A DNA stretch of 5,377 nt from Actinomycetota bacterium (GCA_023475715.1 JAMCVO010000369.1:1-5377), one strand, 5' to 3'. Shown: positions 1-5,377, counted from the first letter of the stretch. The notes: generated by a model from the sequence alone, not told the origin. A program made the numbers and translations.

Positions 1-53
1 ATTGTTCGATTTTGCAAACGGCATATTAAGTTTTAGTTTAAGTATAATTTAAT

Positions 54-60
54 AGGAAGG
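54..60 (+). promoter_or_regulatory. Ribosome binding site of the FAH-family gene
   Basis: AGGAAGG lies 10 bases before the ATG at 71. It is the strongest Shine-Dalgarno-like sequence at any start in the window and settles the start of this gene. Confidence 0.7.
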
Positions 61-70
61 CATAATCGAG

Positions 71-748
71 ATGAACAAAAACAGCAAATTCGATATCGGG
101 GAATACTTTCCCGGTAAGATCATCTGTGTGGGTATGAATTACAAATCGCACGTAAACGAGCAGGATGGAAGATTCCCTTCAAAGCCCGTGCTGTTTGCAA
201 AATCGAACAATGCGGTAATAAAAAACGGCCAGAATATAATCTATCCTCCGCAGACCCAGGAGCTTGATTATGAGGTTGAACTGGCAATAGTCATCGGCAG
301 GAAAATGAAAAACATCCCCGAGGCAGCCGTTTATGACTATATCTATGGCTATACTATCATAAATGACATTACTGCACGCGATCTGCAGAGAAATGAAGGT
401 CAGTGGTTCAGGGCCAAAAGCTTTGATACTTTTGCACCGCTCGGCCCCGTGATTGTCCCTAAATCAGAAATAGATGATCCTCAAAATTTAAATTTGAAGT
501 CTTATGTAAATGAAGAGCTCAGGCAGAATTCCAATACAAAAGATATGATTTTCAAGGTTTTTGAACTTATTTCTTTCATTTCCCAGTCAATCACTCTTGA
601 AGAAGGCGACCTTATTGCAACAGGCACCCCCGCAGGCGTAGGAGCATTTACGGATGAAAAAAATTTCCTGGTTCCCGGCGATGTGGTAGTCTGTGAAATT
701 GAGAACATAGGCAGTCTTGTAAATAAAGTTGTCCGCCAGACAATATGA
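71..748 (+). CDS. FAHD1-like fumarylacetoacetate hydrolase family protein
   Basis: This 225-residue protein is a compact single-domain member of the FAH family, whose members are metal-dependent hydrolases, decarboxylases or isomerases of acylpyruvates and related keto-acids. It starts at the ATG behind a clear AGGAAGG ribosome site. Visible landmarks are YKSHVNE (residues 24-30, with H27 and E30 matching the FAHD1 catalytic His/Glu pair), the metal-binding DYEVEL (E68, E70) and NDITARD (D99), AKSFDTFAPLGP from 115 (K116), and the TGTPAGVG loop (184-191). The stretch from about residue 130 to 191 (VPKSEIDDP, ELRQ, MIF, ITLEEGD) follows human FAHD1 closely, and the length is that of FAHD1 (about 220) rather than of two-domain homoprotocatechuate enzymes. 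All expected metal ligands are present, so it should be active and cytosolic. Acylpyruvase, oxaloacetate decarboxylase or a related activity cannot be separated from sequence. The LysE-type exporter gene follows after 22 bases, probably in one operon. Confidence 0.93.
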   Translation: MNKNSKFDIGEYFPGKIICVGMNYKSHVNEQDGRFPSKPVLFAKSNNAVIKNGQNIIYPPQTQELDYEVELAIVIGRKMKNIPEAAVYDYIYGYTIINDITARDLQRNEGQWFRAKSFDTFAPLGPVIVPKSEIDDPQNLNLKSYVNEELRQNSNTKDMIFKVFELISFISQSITLEEGDLIATGTPAGVGAFTDEKNFLVPGDVVVCEIENIGSLVNKVVRQTI

Positions 749-770
749 AATTTATCGTTACCTATACATC

Positions 771-1424
771 ATGAGTGAGATAATTCAAATTTTTTTTGGT
801 TCTCTGGTTGTAGCTTTTACAGGAGCAATGATGCCCGGTCCGATGCTGACGCTTGTGATCACAAGCGTTGCGCAAAAAGGTTTTTGGACCGCAGTTTTCA
901 TAGTTACCGGCCATTCAATCCTGGAATTGCTTATAGTCATCAGCTTTTATCTTGGCATATTGAAGTATCTTGATAACCCCCTGGTAATAAAGATCATAAG
1001 CATTCTTGGTGGTGTGTTTCTTTTATATATGGCAGTAAGCATAATAATTTCAATACTGCGTAAAAAAATCAAACTGGATCTTGAAAATAAAAAAGCCAAC
1101 CGCAGCCTTGGCACAAAAAGCACCTTTATCATTGCAGGCAAAGGCGTGCTTATAAGCCTTGCAAATCCATACTGGTATATATGGTGGCTGACAATTGGTG
1201 CAACATTTATGATCAGGAGTGTAAATTTCAACATCGGCGGGGTAAGTGCATTTTATATCGGTCATATACTGGCAGACTTTATCTGGTATCTTTTGATAGG
1301 TTTTATTATCAGTACGGGCCGGAGATTCTTTAACCAGAAAATATATACCGGAATCCTTATTCTGTGCAGTTTGTTTCTTATGTACCTGGGTGTAAAATTT
1401 ATTGTGGATTTTCTGGTTAAATAA
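771..1424 (+). CDS. LysE/RhtB-family exporter
   Basis: This is an inner-membrane efflux protein of the LysE superfamily, which exports amino acids or other small metabolites. From the ATG at 771 it has 217 residues, close to the usual 200-220. The frame is open back to a TTG at 729, inside the FAH gene, but the 14 extra residues (polar and aromatic, unlike a LysE N-terminus) are not expected, so the ATG is preferred. No good Shine-Dalgarno site precedes either start. Family hallmarks are GAMMPGPM (residues 18-25, the PGP signature of the first helix), TGHSILELL (46-54), ANPYWYIWW (131-139, the conserved NP motif) and GHILADFIW (164-172). Hydrophobic segments at about 6-26, 38-63, 72-96, 118-143, 153-181 and 193-214 give the expected six helices, with a basic loop (98-116) after the third. 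The substrate cannot be read from sequence. Position behind the FAH-family gene suggests a shared transcript and perhaps export of a related metabolite. Confidence 0.9.
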   Translation: MSEIIQIFFGSLVVAFTGAMMPGPMLTLVITSVAQKGFWTAVFIVTGHSILELLIVISFYLGILKYLDNPLVIKIISILGGVFLLYMAVSIIISILRKKIKLDLENKKANRSLGTKSTFIIAGKGVLISLANPYWYIWWLTIGATFMIRSVNFNIGGVSAFYIGHILADFIWYLLIGFIISTGRRFFNQKIYTGILILCSLFLMYLGVKFIVDFLVK

Positions 1425-1428
1425 AAAA

Positions 1429-1443
1429 TTAGATCTTATCTAA
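1429..1443 (-). terminator. Weak hairpin and T-tract after the M23 gene
   Basis: A perfect 6-base inverted repeat (TTAGAT, 3-base loop, ATCTAA) overlaps the stop codon of the minus-strand peptidase gene. Read on the minus strand it is followed at once by six T residues (A-run at 1423-1428), the layout of an intrinsic terminator. The stem has only one G-C pair, so folding would be weak. It sits between two convergent stops 15 bases apart; on the plus strand no T-run follows it. Confidence 0.35.
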
Positions 1444-2390
1444 GGCAGATATTCCATTGGGTCGACCTGTGAATCGTCTTTTATGACTTCATAATGAAGA
1501 TGCGGACCTGTCGAATAGCCTGTGTTACCCATTTCACCGATTAACTGATTTTTGGTAACCTCGTCACCGACATTGACAAGGATCTTATTAAGATGGCCAT
1601 ATACAGTCATAAAGCCGAAACCATGATGAATTATTATTTCGTTTCCGAATCCCTGATTTCTGCCGGCAAATATTACAACACCGGTCGCCGACGCATGTAC
1701 ATCCGTTCCCACATTATTGGCAATATCCACACCACCGTGACTATGCCCGCCGCCTCTGTATTCATGGAACACACTGCTTAGTACTCCATTGGTTGGCCAT
1801 ACTGAAGGTGTATGATCTACCTGGTAGATATGATCTTCCATGTGTTGTTTATCTTCGGAGAGCTTCAATGAAATTTCAGGGGCTTTTGCTATGAGGTTGT
1901 CGAGAATCTCATTTATATTGTCAAGATCTTCCGCATCGCTGAAATCATAATAAAAAATTTCGCTTGTATCGTTCTTTATATCAATATCTGCATTCAGGTC
2001 CGTGGTATAAAGCGCAACTTCTCCTTCATAACCGCCCTTGCCTGTTATATCCCTGACCATCTTATCCAGATCCTCGACCTGGGCAAGATAATCTTCCAGT
2101 ATTTTTGTCTTGGCATTGATCTCGTTTGATTTGGTTTCAAGATTTGCTATTTCTATTTCCTTGTAGCTTACCTTTTCTTTAAGCCTGTCAAGCTCAGCAA
2201 CCCTGTTATCGAGCTCATTGCGGACAAGATATATGTTTGATATCAAAGTTACGATTGAAATAACCAATATTCCGGCAAATATAAATACAAACCTAAGCCA
2301 GTTATAATGTATTCTTATTTTCCAGACCCTGGTATTTGCATTTGACAATACCAGAAGTGTGTAATATTTATCCCTCTTATTTAGACTCAT
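1440..2390 (-). CDS. Membrane-anchored M23 (LytM) peptidase
   Basis: This 316-residue protein is a zinc metallopeptidase of family M23, acting on peptidoglycan cross-bridges or, if regulatory, on the activation of cell-wall hydrolases. In order it has a short basic cytoplasmic N-terminus (YYTLLVL at 9-15, then NANTRVWKIRIHYNW), one transmembrane helix at about 33-56, a coiled coil at about 57-115, an acidic linker (about 120-190) and the LytM domain (about 198-316). Zinc ligands are H218 and D222 (HGGVD) and H299. Catalytic histidines are H266 (YGHL) and H297 (PHLHYEV). All five match the LytM set, so it should be active, unlike degenerate EnvC/NlpD-type regulators. The topology puts the catalytic domain outside the cytoplasmic membrane. 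The start has no Shine-Dalgarno site; CCCCCC occupies that position. A good promoter lies upstream at 2434-2461, so it can be transcribed independently of the SRD5A gene that precedes it on the same strand. Confidence 0.94.
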   Translation of the reverse strand: MSLNKRDKYYTLLVLSNANTRVWKIRIHYNWLRFVFIFAGILVISIVTLISNIYLVRNELDNRVAELDRLKEKVSYKEIEIANLETKSNEINAKTKILEDYLAQVEDLDKMVRDITGKGGYEGEVALYTTDLNADIDIKNDTSEIFYYDFSDAEDLDNINEILDNLIAKAPEISLKLSEDKQHMEDHIYQVDHTPSVWPTNGVLSSVFHEYRGGGHSHGGVDIANNVGTDVHASATGVVIFAGRNQGFGNEIIIHHGFGFMTVYGHLNKILVNVGDEVTKNQLIGEMGNTGYSTGPHLHYEVIKDDSQVDPMEYLP

Positions 2391-2433
2391 AAACTATGGG
2401 GGGTTAATGACAATTATGTTTTTGTTTATGGAA

Positions 2434-2461
2434 ATTATAACCAAAAAAGATTATAAATCAA
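2434..2461 (-). promoter_or_regulatory. Sigma-70-type promoter of the M23 gene
   Basis: On the minus strand TTGATT (2461-2456) is followed after 16 bases by a perfect TATAAT (2439-2434). Transcription would begin near 2427 and leave a leader of about 37 bases. A second TATAAT at 2455-2450 lies in the same stretch but has only a T-run at the -35 position. The A/T-rich DNA further upstream could act as an UP element. Confidence 0.55.
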
Positions 2462-2471
2462 CCAATTACAG

Positions 2472-2548
2472 AAAAAAAATAAAAAAAAGAATTAATAGAC
2501 GGCTTTTTATAAAAAATGTTTAAAAAAAATTATAAAAAAATTAAAAAA
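2472..2548. other. Phased A-tract segment, probably curved DNA
   Basis: The spacer between the two minus-strand genes contains A-runs of 6 to 8 at 2472-2479, 2481-2488, 2511-2516, 2522-2529, 2534-2540 and 2543-2548, plus a T-run at 2504-2508. Several neighbours are 9 to 12 bases apart, near one helical turn, which favours intrinsic curvature. The tracts start about 11 bases upstream of the M23 promoter -35 box. On the minus-strand transcript the same DNA gives long U-runs just after the SRD5A stop codon and could help end that transcript, although I see no stable G-C hairpin in front of them. Confidence 0.5.
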
Positions 2549-3302
2549 TAAAAGGTATGAGAGCTTTACGGTTTTTTGGATATTCAGGAAAAGTCTTTAT
2601 GTACCATTTATGATTTGAGACTGCCCTTGGAGCAAGGTTGGCAATCGTAAAAATTGCAAATGCAAGCCCTGGCAGACTCCAGGTGGCCACTGCCCATCCT
2701 GTCCATTCCATAATCTCACCAAAATAATTCGGACTTGAAATATATTTAAAAAATCCTCCAAAAGGAATTTTATAACCGTTGCCGTCTCCTGGTTTTCTAA
2801 GGTTTCTGAGAAGGTGGTCTGAGTTAAGATTTATAACAAATCCGGTTATGAAAATTATAATGCCGGCAATAAATCTGGGATCCTTAAGCCAGCTTATCTG
2901 ATACACTGGTGCAAAATAAAAAAGATACCTGCCGTTTAAATAGCCGTTTAATGTATTGAATATGATTGAAAAAAGGACAACCAGAACTGGAAAAGTATTT
3001 TTTTTGCTTCTGATCAGAAAAGAATAAATAAAAGTCCTCTGAAAATAATGTATCATCCAGAGGGAAATAAATACGACCGCCACAATGCTGTCTTTTTTAT
3101 TACCGATTAAAAAATAAAAAAGTATCACAAAAAATGCAGGGCATTCCATAATAAACCAGGCAATTTTCGGGTGTATCCTTATTCCCCAGTTTCTGTTTGT
3201 AAATCTGCCGTATGGCGCATTTATAAAAAATAATGAGATAAAGATCAGAAGCGAAATAAGAAATAAAGCCGTCAGAAGTATGTTGTAAATAATTTTTTCC
3301 AA
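2541..3302 (-). CDS. Steroid 5-alpha-reductase (SRD5A) family membrane protein
   Basis: This 253-residue polytopic membrane protein belongs to the 3-oxo-5-alpha-steroid 4-dehydrogenase family, which uses NADPH to reduce a C=C bond conjugated to a carbonyl in a lipid such as a steroid. Several blocks match vertebrate SRD5A1/2 in order: AWFIMECP (48-55; E53 corresponds to the substrate-contacting E57 of SRD5A2), HYFQRTFIYSFL (85-96; Y86 corresponds to Y91), DPRF (141-144), NLNSDHLLRNLRKPGD (158-173), GYKIPFGGFFKYIS (176-189), NYFGEIMEWTGWA (192-204), ATWSLPGLAFA (206-216), and the tail YPKNRKALIPFIF (241-253), which differs from human SRD5A2 at one position. The length equals that of the human enzymes (254-259), so the protein looks complete. 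It starts with TTG; the frame is closed just upstream (TAA at 3320-3318) and no other start codon is available before it. The substrate in a bacterium is unknown: a steroid, another enone lipid or a polyprenoid are possible. It is divergent from the TPM gene. Confidence 0.92.
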   Translation of the reverse strand: MEKIIYNILLTALFLISLLIFISLFFINAPYGRFTNRNWGIRIHPKIAWFIMECPAFFVILFYFLIGNKKDSIVAVVFISLWMIHYFQRTFIYSFLIRSKKNTFPVLVVLFSIIFNTLNGYLNGRYLFYFAPVYQISWLKDPRFIAGIIIFITGFVINLNSDHLLRNLRKPGDGNGYKIPFGGFFKYISSPNYFGEIMEWTGWAVATWSLPGLAFAIFTIANLAPRAVSNHKWYIKTFPEYPKNRKALIPFIF

Positions 3303-3314
3303 TGTTTCACTTAA

Positions 3315-3319
3315 CCTTT
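3315..3319 (-). promoter_or_regulatory. Ribosome binding site of the SRD5A gene
   Basis: AAAGG on the minus strand lies 12 bases before the TTG start at 3302. The spacing is long, but it is the only Shine-Dalgarno-like sequence there, and the frame closes at the TAA (3320-3318), so it supports the TTG start. Confidence 0.4.
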
Positions 3320-3340
3320 ACCGGATACTGATAAATTGAA

Positions 3341-3374
3341 ATATCTATACAACGCCTGCATGATAGCTATACAA
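3341..3374. repeat. Tandem 12-base direct repeat, possible operator
   Basis: ATATCTATACAA (3341-3352) recurs as ATAGCTATACAA (3363-3374), 11 of 12 bases identical, with starts 22 bases apart, which is about two helical turns and puts both copies on the same face of DNA. The second copy contains the palindrome ATAGCTAT. The pair lies in the divergent SRD5A-TPM spacer, between the candidate SRD5A -10 box and the SRD5A start, where a bound protein could block transcription. No binding protein is identified. Confidence 0.4.
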
Positions 3375-3389
3375 ATAAATTAATATGTG

Positions 3390-3395
3390 ATTATA
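3390..3395 (-). promoter_or_regulatory. Candidate -10 box for the SRD5A gene
   Basis: A perfect TATAAT on the minus strand would start transcription near 3383 and leave a leader of about 80 bases that contains the direct repeats. No convincing -35 box is present at 16-18 bases (only a T-run), so the call is weak and may depend on an activator. Confidence 0.3.
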
Positions 3396-3428
3396 AGGCA
3401 TATGGGAAACTAAAAAAAGGATTTTCAT

Positions 3429-3457
3429 TTGCCACAAGTTTTTTAATCTGTAATAAT
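3429..3457 (+). promoter_or_regulatory. Sigma-70-type promoter of the TPM-GH99 genes
   Basis: TTGCCA (3429-3434) is followed after exactly 17 bases by AATAAT (3452-3457), giving 4 of 6 and 5 of 6 consensus matches. Transcription would begin near 3464, with a leader of about 29 bases before the ATG at 3493. It is the best candidate in this spacer for the rightward genes. Confidence 0.45.
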
Positions 3458-3492
3458 TAGCAATAAAGATTAAACAAACAGGCTTTAATGAA

Positions 3493-4287
3493 ATGGCAGA
3501 ATCAAAACAGGACAATAAAAAAACTCAGAATCCGTATCAGGCTGAGACAGAAATACAAAAATCAAAACCTGATCCCGTTGCCGACCGGACTTATTTTGTT
3601 TTTAACGATTTAAAGAAAGGCCAGGTAAAGCATTCGCATTTCATTTTAAGGAATATCGGTGGTTCTTACAGTGATTTTGAATTATTTATTTCAGATCCGG
3701 ATTCGTTTCTGAAAATAGTCGACTCAAAACCTTTAAATGAAAATCAGACCGATAAACTGCCGCTGAGGGTCTGTTTTGAGGCAGAAGCACCGGACTGGAG
3801 CAAACAGTATACAAATACGATAATATTCAGGCTTGATGGAGAAGAAGAAAAAATAACAGTCGACCTTGATACGCAAACAAGACCGGTTAATGATTTTTCA
3901 GGCATATTCAGCCCTTCTGAAATCAAAAAGATGACGTCCCTCATAGAAAAACTTGAAAAATCAACATCAGCAGAAATTGCTGTTGTCAGTCTGGATTCCA
4001 TGGAAGGCAAAACCATTGAAAAATACGCTAATGAGCTTTTCAACGAGTGGGGCATAGGTAAAGAAAATATTCATAATGGCATATTATTTCTTATAAATAC
4101 AGATGAGAGCAAGTACAGAATTGAGGTTGGGCTTGGCTTGGAAGAACTTTTAACCGAAGACTTCATAAACGGCCTTTTCTCAAAATATATCGTACCTTAT
4201 TTCAGGATGAAAAAATTCGGCAAAGGCGTTTACCTTGTGCTCAGCGAAATATATGCAAAAATTTACAGGAAATATAAAAAGAAATAA
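3493..4287 (+). CDS. Ig-like plus TPM domain protein, no export signal
   Basis: This 264-residue protein has two domains. Residues about 32-127 form an all-beta Ig-like module of the DUF1573/Hydin-like type (FVFNDLKKGQ, FILRNIGGSYSDFEL, then strands ending in ITVDLDTQ). Residues about 132-255 are a TPM domain, with VNDFSGIFS (132-140), AEIAVVS (160-166), YANELFNEWGIG (178-189), NGILFLI (195-201) and RIEVGLGLEELLTEDF (209-224). TPM domains occur in photosystem II repair protein TLP18.3 and in many bacterial membrane proteins; their biochemical role is debated (phosphatase activity or a structural role). Bacterial relatives usually have a signal peptide before the TPM domain and a membrane helix with a Gly-rich tail after it. 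Here the first 30 residues are polar and charged, and the protein ends in a Lys-rich tail (YRKYKKK), so it looks cytosolic. Shine-Dalgarno pairing is weak. A GH99-like gene follows after 40 bases, likely in one transcript. Confidence 0.85.
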   Translation: MAESKQDNKKTQNPYQAETEIQKSKPDPVADRTYFVFNDLKKGQVKHSHFILRNIGGSYSDFELFISDPDSFLKIVDSKPLNENQTDKLPLRVCFEAEAPDWSKQYTNTIIFRLDGEEEKITVDLDTQTRPVNDFSGIFSPSEIKKMTSLIEKLEKSTSAEIAVVSLDSMEGKTIEKYANELFNEWGIGKENIHNGILFLINTDESKYRIEVGLGLEELLTEDFINGLFSKYIVPYFRMKKFGKGVYLVLSEIYAKIYRKYKKK

Positions 4288-4327
4288 CTTTTTCCTCAAA
4301 TCGATTTCACTTAAAAGAATTCCTCAT

Positions 4328-5377
4328 ATGAAATATAAAAGAAGGCCTTTACTGAATATAATTTTAGTACTGCTTATACTGCTGCTGGTTGTTGTTTCCA
4401 TATTTATGCTTTATCTGGCAGAGAGCAGGTTTTTCCTTATAGGAAAAATACTCTACCCAATGTATGTCACCGTAAATAATATTGCCGGTTCGTTTGAATG
4501 GCCGAAAAAACCGGATGAAAATATTACAGATTCTGAAATTAAGAAAACTGATTCTACCGGTAATTCAATTTCGGATACCATAGTATACTGCGATTATTAT
4601 ACCTGGCACAATTATGAGCACTGGCAGCGCGGCCATTCAAACGAACCGGCACTTGGGTTTTATGACAGTCTGGACAAAGATGTAATAAAGCAGCATATCG
4701 ACTGGGCAAAAGAATTCGGCATAGATGTTTTTAAGATCGAATATATCCCGCAGTTTGATGAAAGTATAAAAAGAGGTATCTTAAAGGCAAATCTCGGCGA
4801 TTCAAGATTATGCCTTATGTACGACTGCCGGTTGAGGTTTGAAAGTATCGGATATAAAAACCCCCCTTATAATTTTGATGATGATGTTATTGCCCGGACT
4901 TTCCTGGATGATATGGAACATATCGCAGAGGATTATTTTACCTCGGGGAATTATTTTAAAATAGATGGCAGACCTGTCTTGTGGATTTATGTTGCAAGAG
5001 ATTTTACCGGCAGGTATAAGGAAGTCATGGAACAAGCCAGGAAAAACTTTGCTGAGAAAGGTTATGATGTTTATCTGGTGGGAGATATTGTTTTCTGGAA
5101 TTACAAGCTTGATTCGATAGATGCTTTTGATGCAGTGTCGTGCTATTCTGCTTACGGCGGAAGGCCTTCCCATACCGGTGATTTTACGGAGAGGCTGAAA
5201 TTACTGTACATTGTTTGGAAATCAGCATCAGGTCTGCAGAATAAAGATTTTATACCGTCGGGAATTCCGGCATATAATGATGCGTGCCTCAGCAGTGAAA
5301 GAGATTGCATTACTCCCCTTGAAGGTTCAGCGGAAGAATTCAAATATGAGCTCGGGGTGATAAGCAATTTTCTTGAT
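4328..5377 (+). CDS. Membrane-anchored GH99-like glycoside hydrolase, 3' end outside window
   Basis: From the ATG at 4328 the frame stays open through 350 codons to the window end. A short basic N-terminus (KYKRRP) precedes one transmembrane helix at about 8-31, then a polar linker (about 55-82) and a (beta/alpha)-barrel-type domain from about 85. The domain resembles GH99 and GH99-like proteins (endo-alpha-mannosidase/mannanase relatives): YCDYYTWHNYEHW (87-99), EPALGFYDSLDKDVIKQHI (106-124), DWAKEFGIDVFKIEY (125-139), KIDGRPVLWIY (211-221) and FIPSGIPAYND (308-318). In GH99 the catalytic pair of glutamates lies in a motif like NEWHE somewhat after this point, so activity cannot be judged here. 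Where many relatives have a Trp-rich strand after GIDVF this protein has KIEYIP. The anchor places the domain outside the membrane. No Shine-Dalgarno site is seen. A WbsX-type GH99-like protein of polysaccharide gene clusters is the main alternative. Confidence 0.75.
   Translation, partial: MKYKRRPLLNIILVLLILLLVVVSIFMLYLAESRFFLIGKILYPMYVTVNNIAGSFEWPKKPDENITDSEIKKTDSTGNSISDTIVYCDYYTWHNYEHWQRGHSNEPALGFYDSLDKDVIKQHIDWAKEFGIDVFKIEYIPQFDESIKRGILKANLGDSRLCLMYDCRLRFESIGYKNPPYNFDDDVIARTFLDDMEHIAEDYFTSGNYFKIDGRPVLWIYVARDFTGRYKEVMEQARKNFAEKGYDVYLVGDIVFWNYKLDSIDAFDAVSCYSAYGGRPSHTGDFTERLKLLYIVWKSASGLQNKDFIPSGIPAYNDACLSSERDCITPLEGSAEEFKYELGVISNFLD

Noticed and set aside
1..70. Tail of an upstream gene or a promoter before the FAH gene
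   Set aside because: Short open stretches end at 36 and near 52 in two frames but are too short to identify. A TATAAT at 43-48 has no -35 box at the right distance and would start transcription within or next to the ribosome site.
502..708. Minus-strand open frame within the FAH gene
   Set aside because: It is a shadow of a clearly coding frame and its peptide has no recognisable family features.
729..770. TTG start for the LysE-type gene overlapping the FAH gene
   Set aside because: The added 14 residues are polar and aromatic and do not match LysE N-termini, whereas the ATG at 771 gives the expected start just before helix one.
947..1265. Two overlapping minus-strand open frames within the LysE-type gene
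   Set aside because: They lie opposite well-conserved transporter helices and their peptides look like antisense shadow.
1593..1781. Plus-strand open frame opposite the M23 catalytic domain
   Set aside because: It lies opposite the zinc-binding motifs of the peptidase and has no support of its own.
3744..4055. Minus-strand open frame opposite the TPM gene
   Set aside because: The plus frame has full TPM motifs across this stretch; the antisense peptide is low-complexity and Ser-rich.
4298..4307. Perfect palindrome AAATCGATTT between the TPM and GH99-like genes
   Set aside because: It has no loop, is short, is not followed by a T-run, and is likely by chance in AT-rich DNA, so it is neither a terminator nor a supported operator.
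4808..5367. Two minus-strand open frames opposite the GH99-like gene
   Set aside because: The plus frame is continuous from 4328 to the window end with GH99-like motifs, so these are shadows.
1..5377. CRISPR array, tRNA, rRNA, insertion sequence or toxin-antitoxin pair
   Set aside because: I found no spaced repeats, cloverleaf, transposase motif, terminal inverted repeats or paired small genes.

Overview
The window is AT-rich bacterial DNA (by eye well under 45% GC, with intergenic stretches that are almost pure A/T). It holds five complete genes and the first 350 codons of a sixth. A membrane-anchored LytM-type peptidase points to a bacterium with peptidoglycan. No ribosomal RNA, marker gene or plasmid/phage function is present, so I do not name a phylum; an uncultured low-GC bacterium is the most that can be said. 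Several genes lack a recognisable Shine-Dalgarno sequence.

Left block (1-1424, + strand): a compact FAHD1-like fumarylacetoacetate hydrolase-family enzyme is followed after 22 bases by a LysE/RhtB-type exporter. The two are probably co-transcribed. This looks like small-molecule (organic acid or amino acid) metabolism plus efflux. The exporter converges on the next gene with only 15 bases between the stop codons; a short palindrome lies there.

Middle block (1440-3302, - strand): a membrane-anchored M23 (LytM) peptidase with a full metal-binding and catalytic set, and upstream of it an integral-membrane steroid 5-alpha-reductase (SRD5A) family protein that strongly resembles the vertebrate enzymes, including its C-terminal tail. 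The 150 bases between them are a strongly A-tracted, probably curved segment carrying a good promoter for the peptidase.

Right block (3493-5377, + strand): divergent from the SRD5A gene, a cytosolic-looking protein joins an N-terminal Ig-like beta domain to a C-terminal TPM domain. Forty bases later starts a single-pass membrane-anchored GH99-like glycoside hydrolase, which is cut by the window end before its catalytic motif. The 190-base divergent spacer holds a promoter for the TPM gene and a 12-base near-perfect direct repeat spaced by exactly 22 bases, a possible operator.

No CRISPR array, tRNA, rRNA, insertion sequence or obvious defence system was seen. The most unusual items are the SRD5A protein, the Ig-TPM architecture without export signals, and their divergent arrangement with a GH99-like gene.
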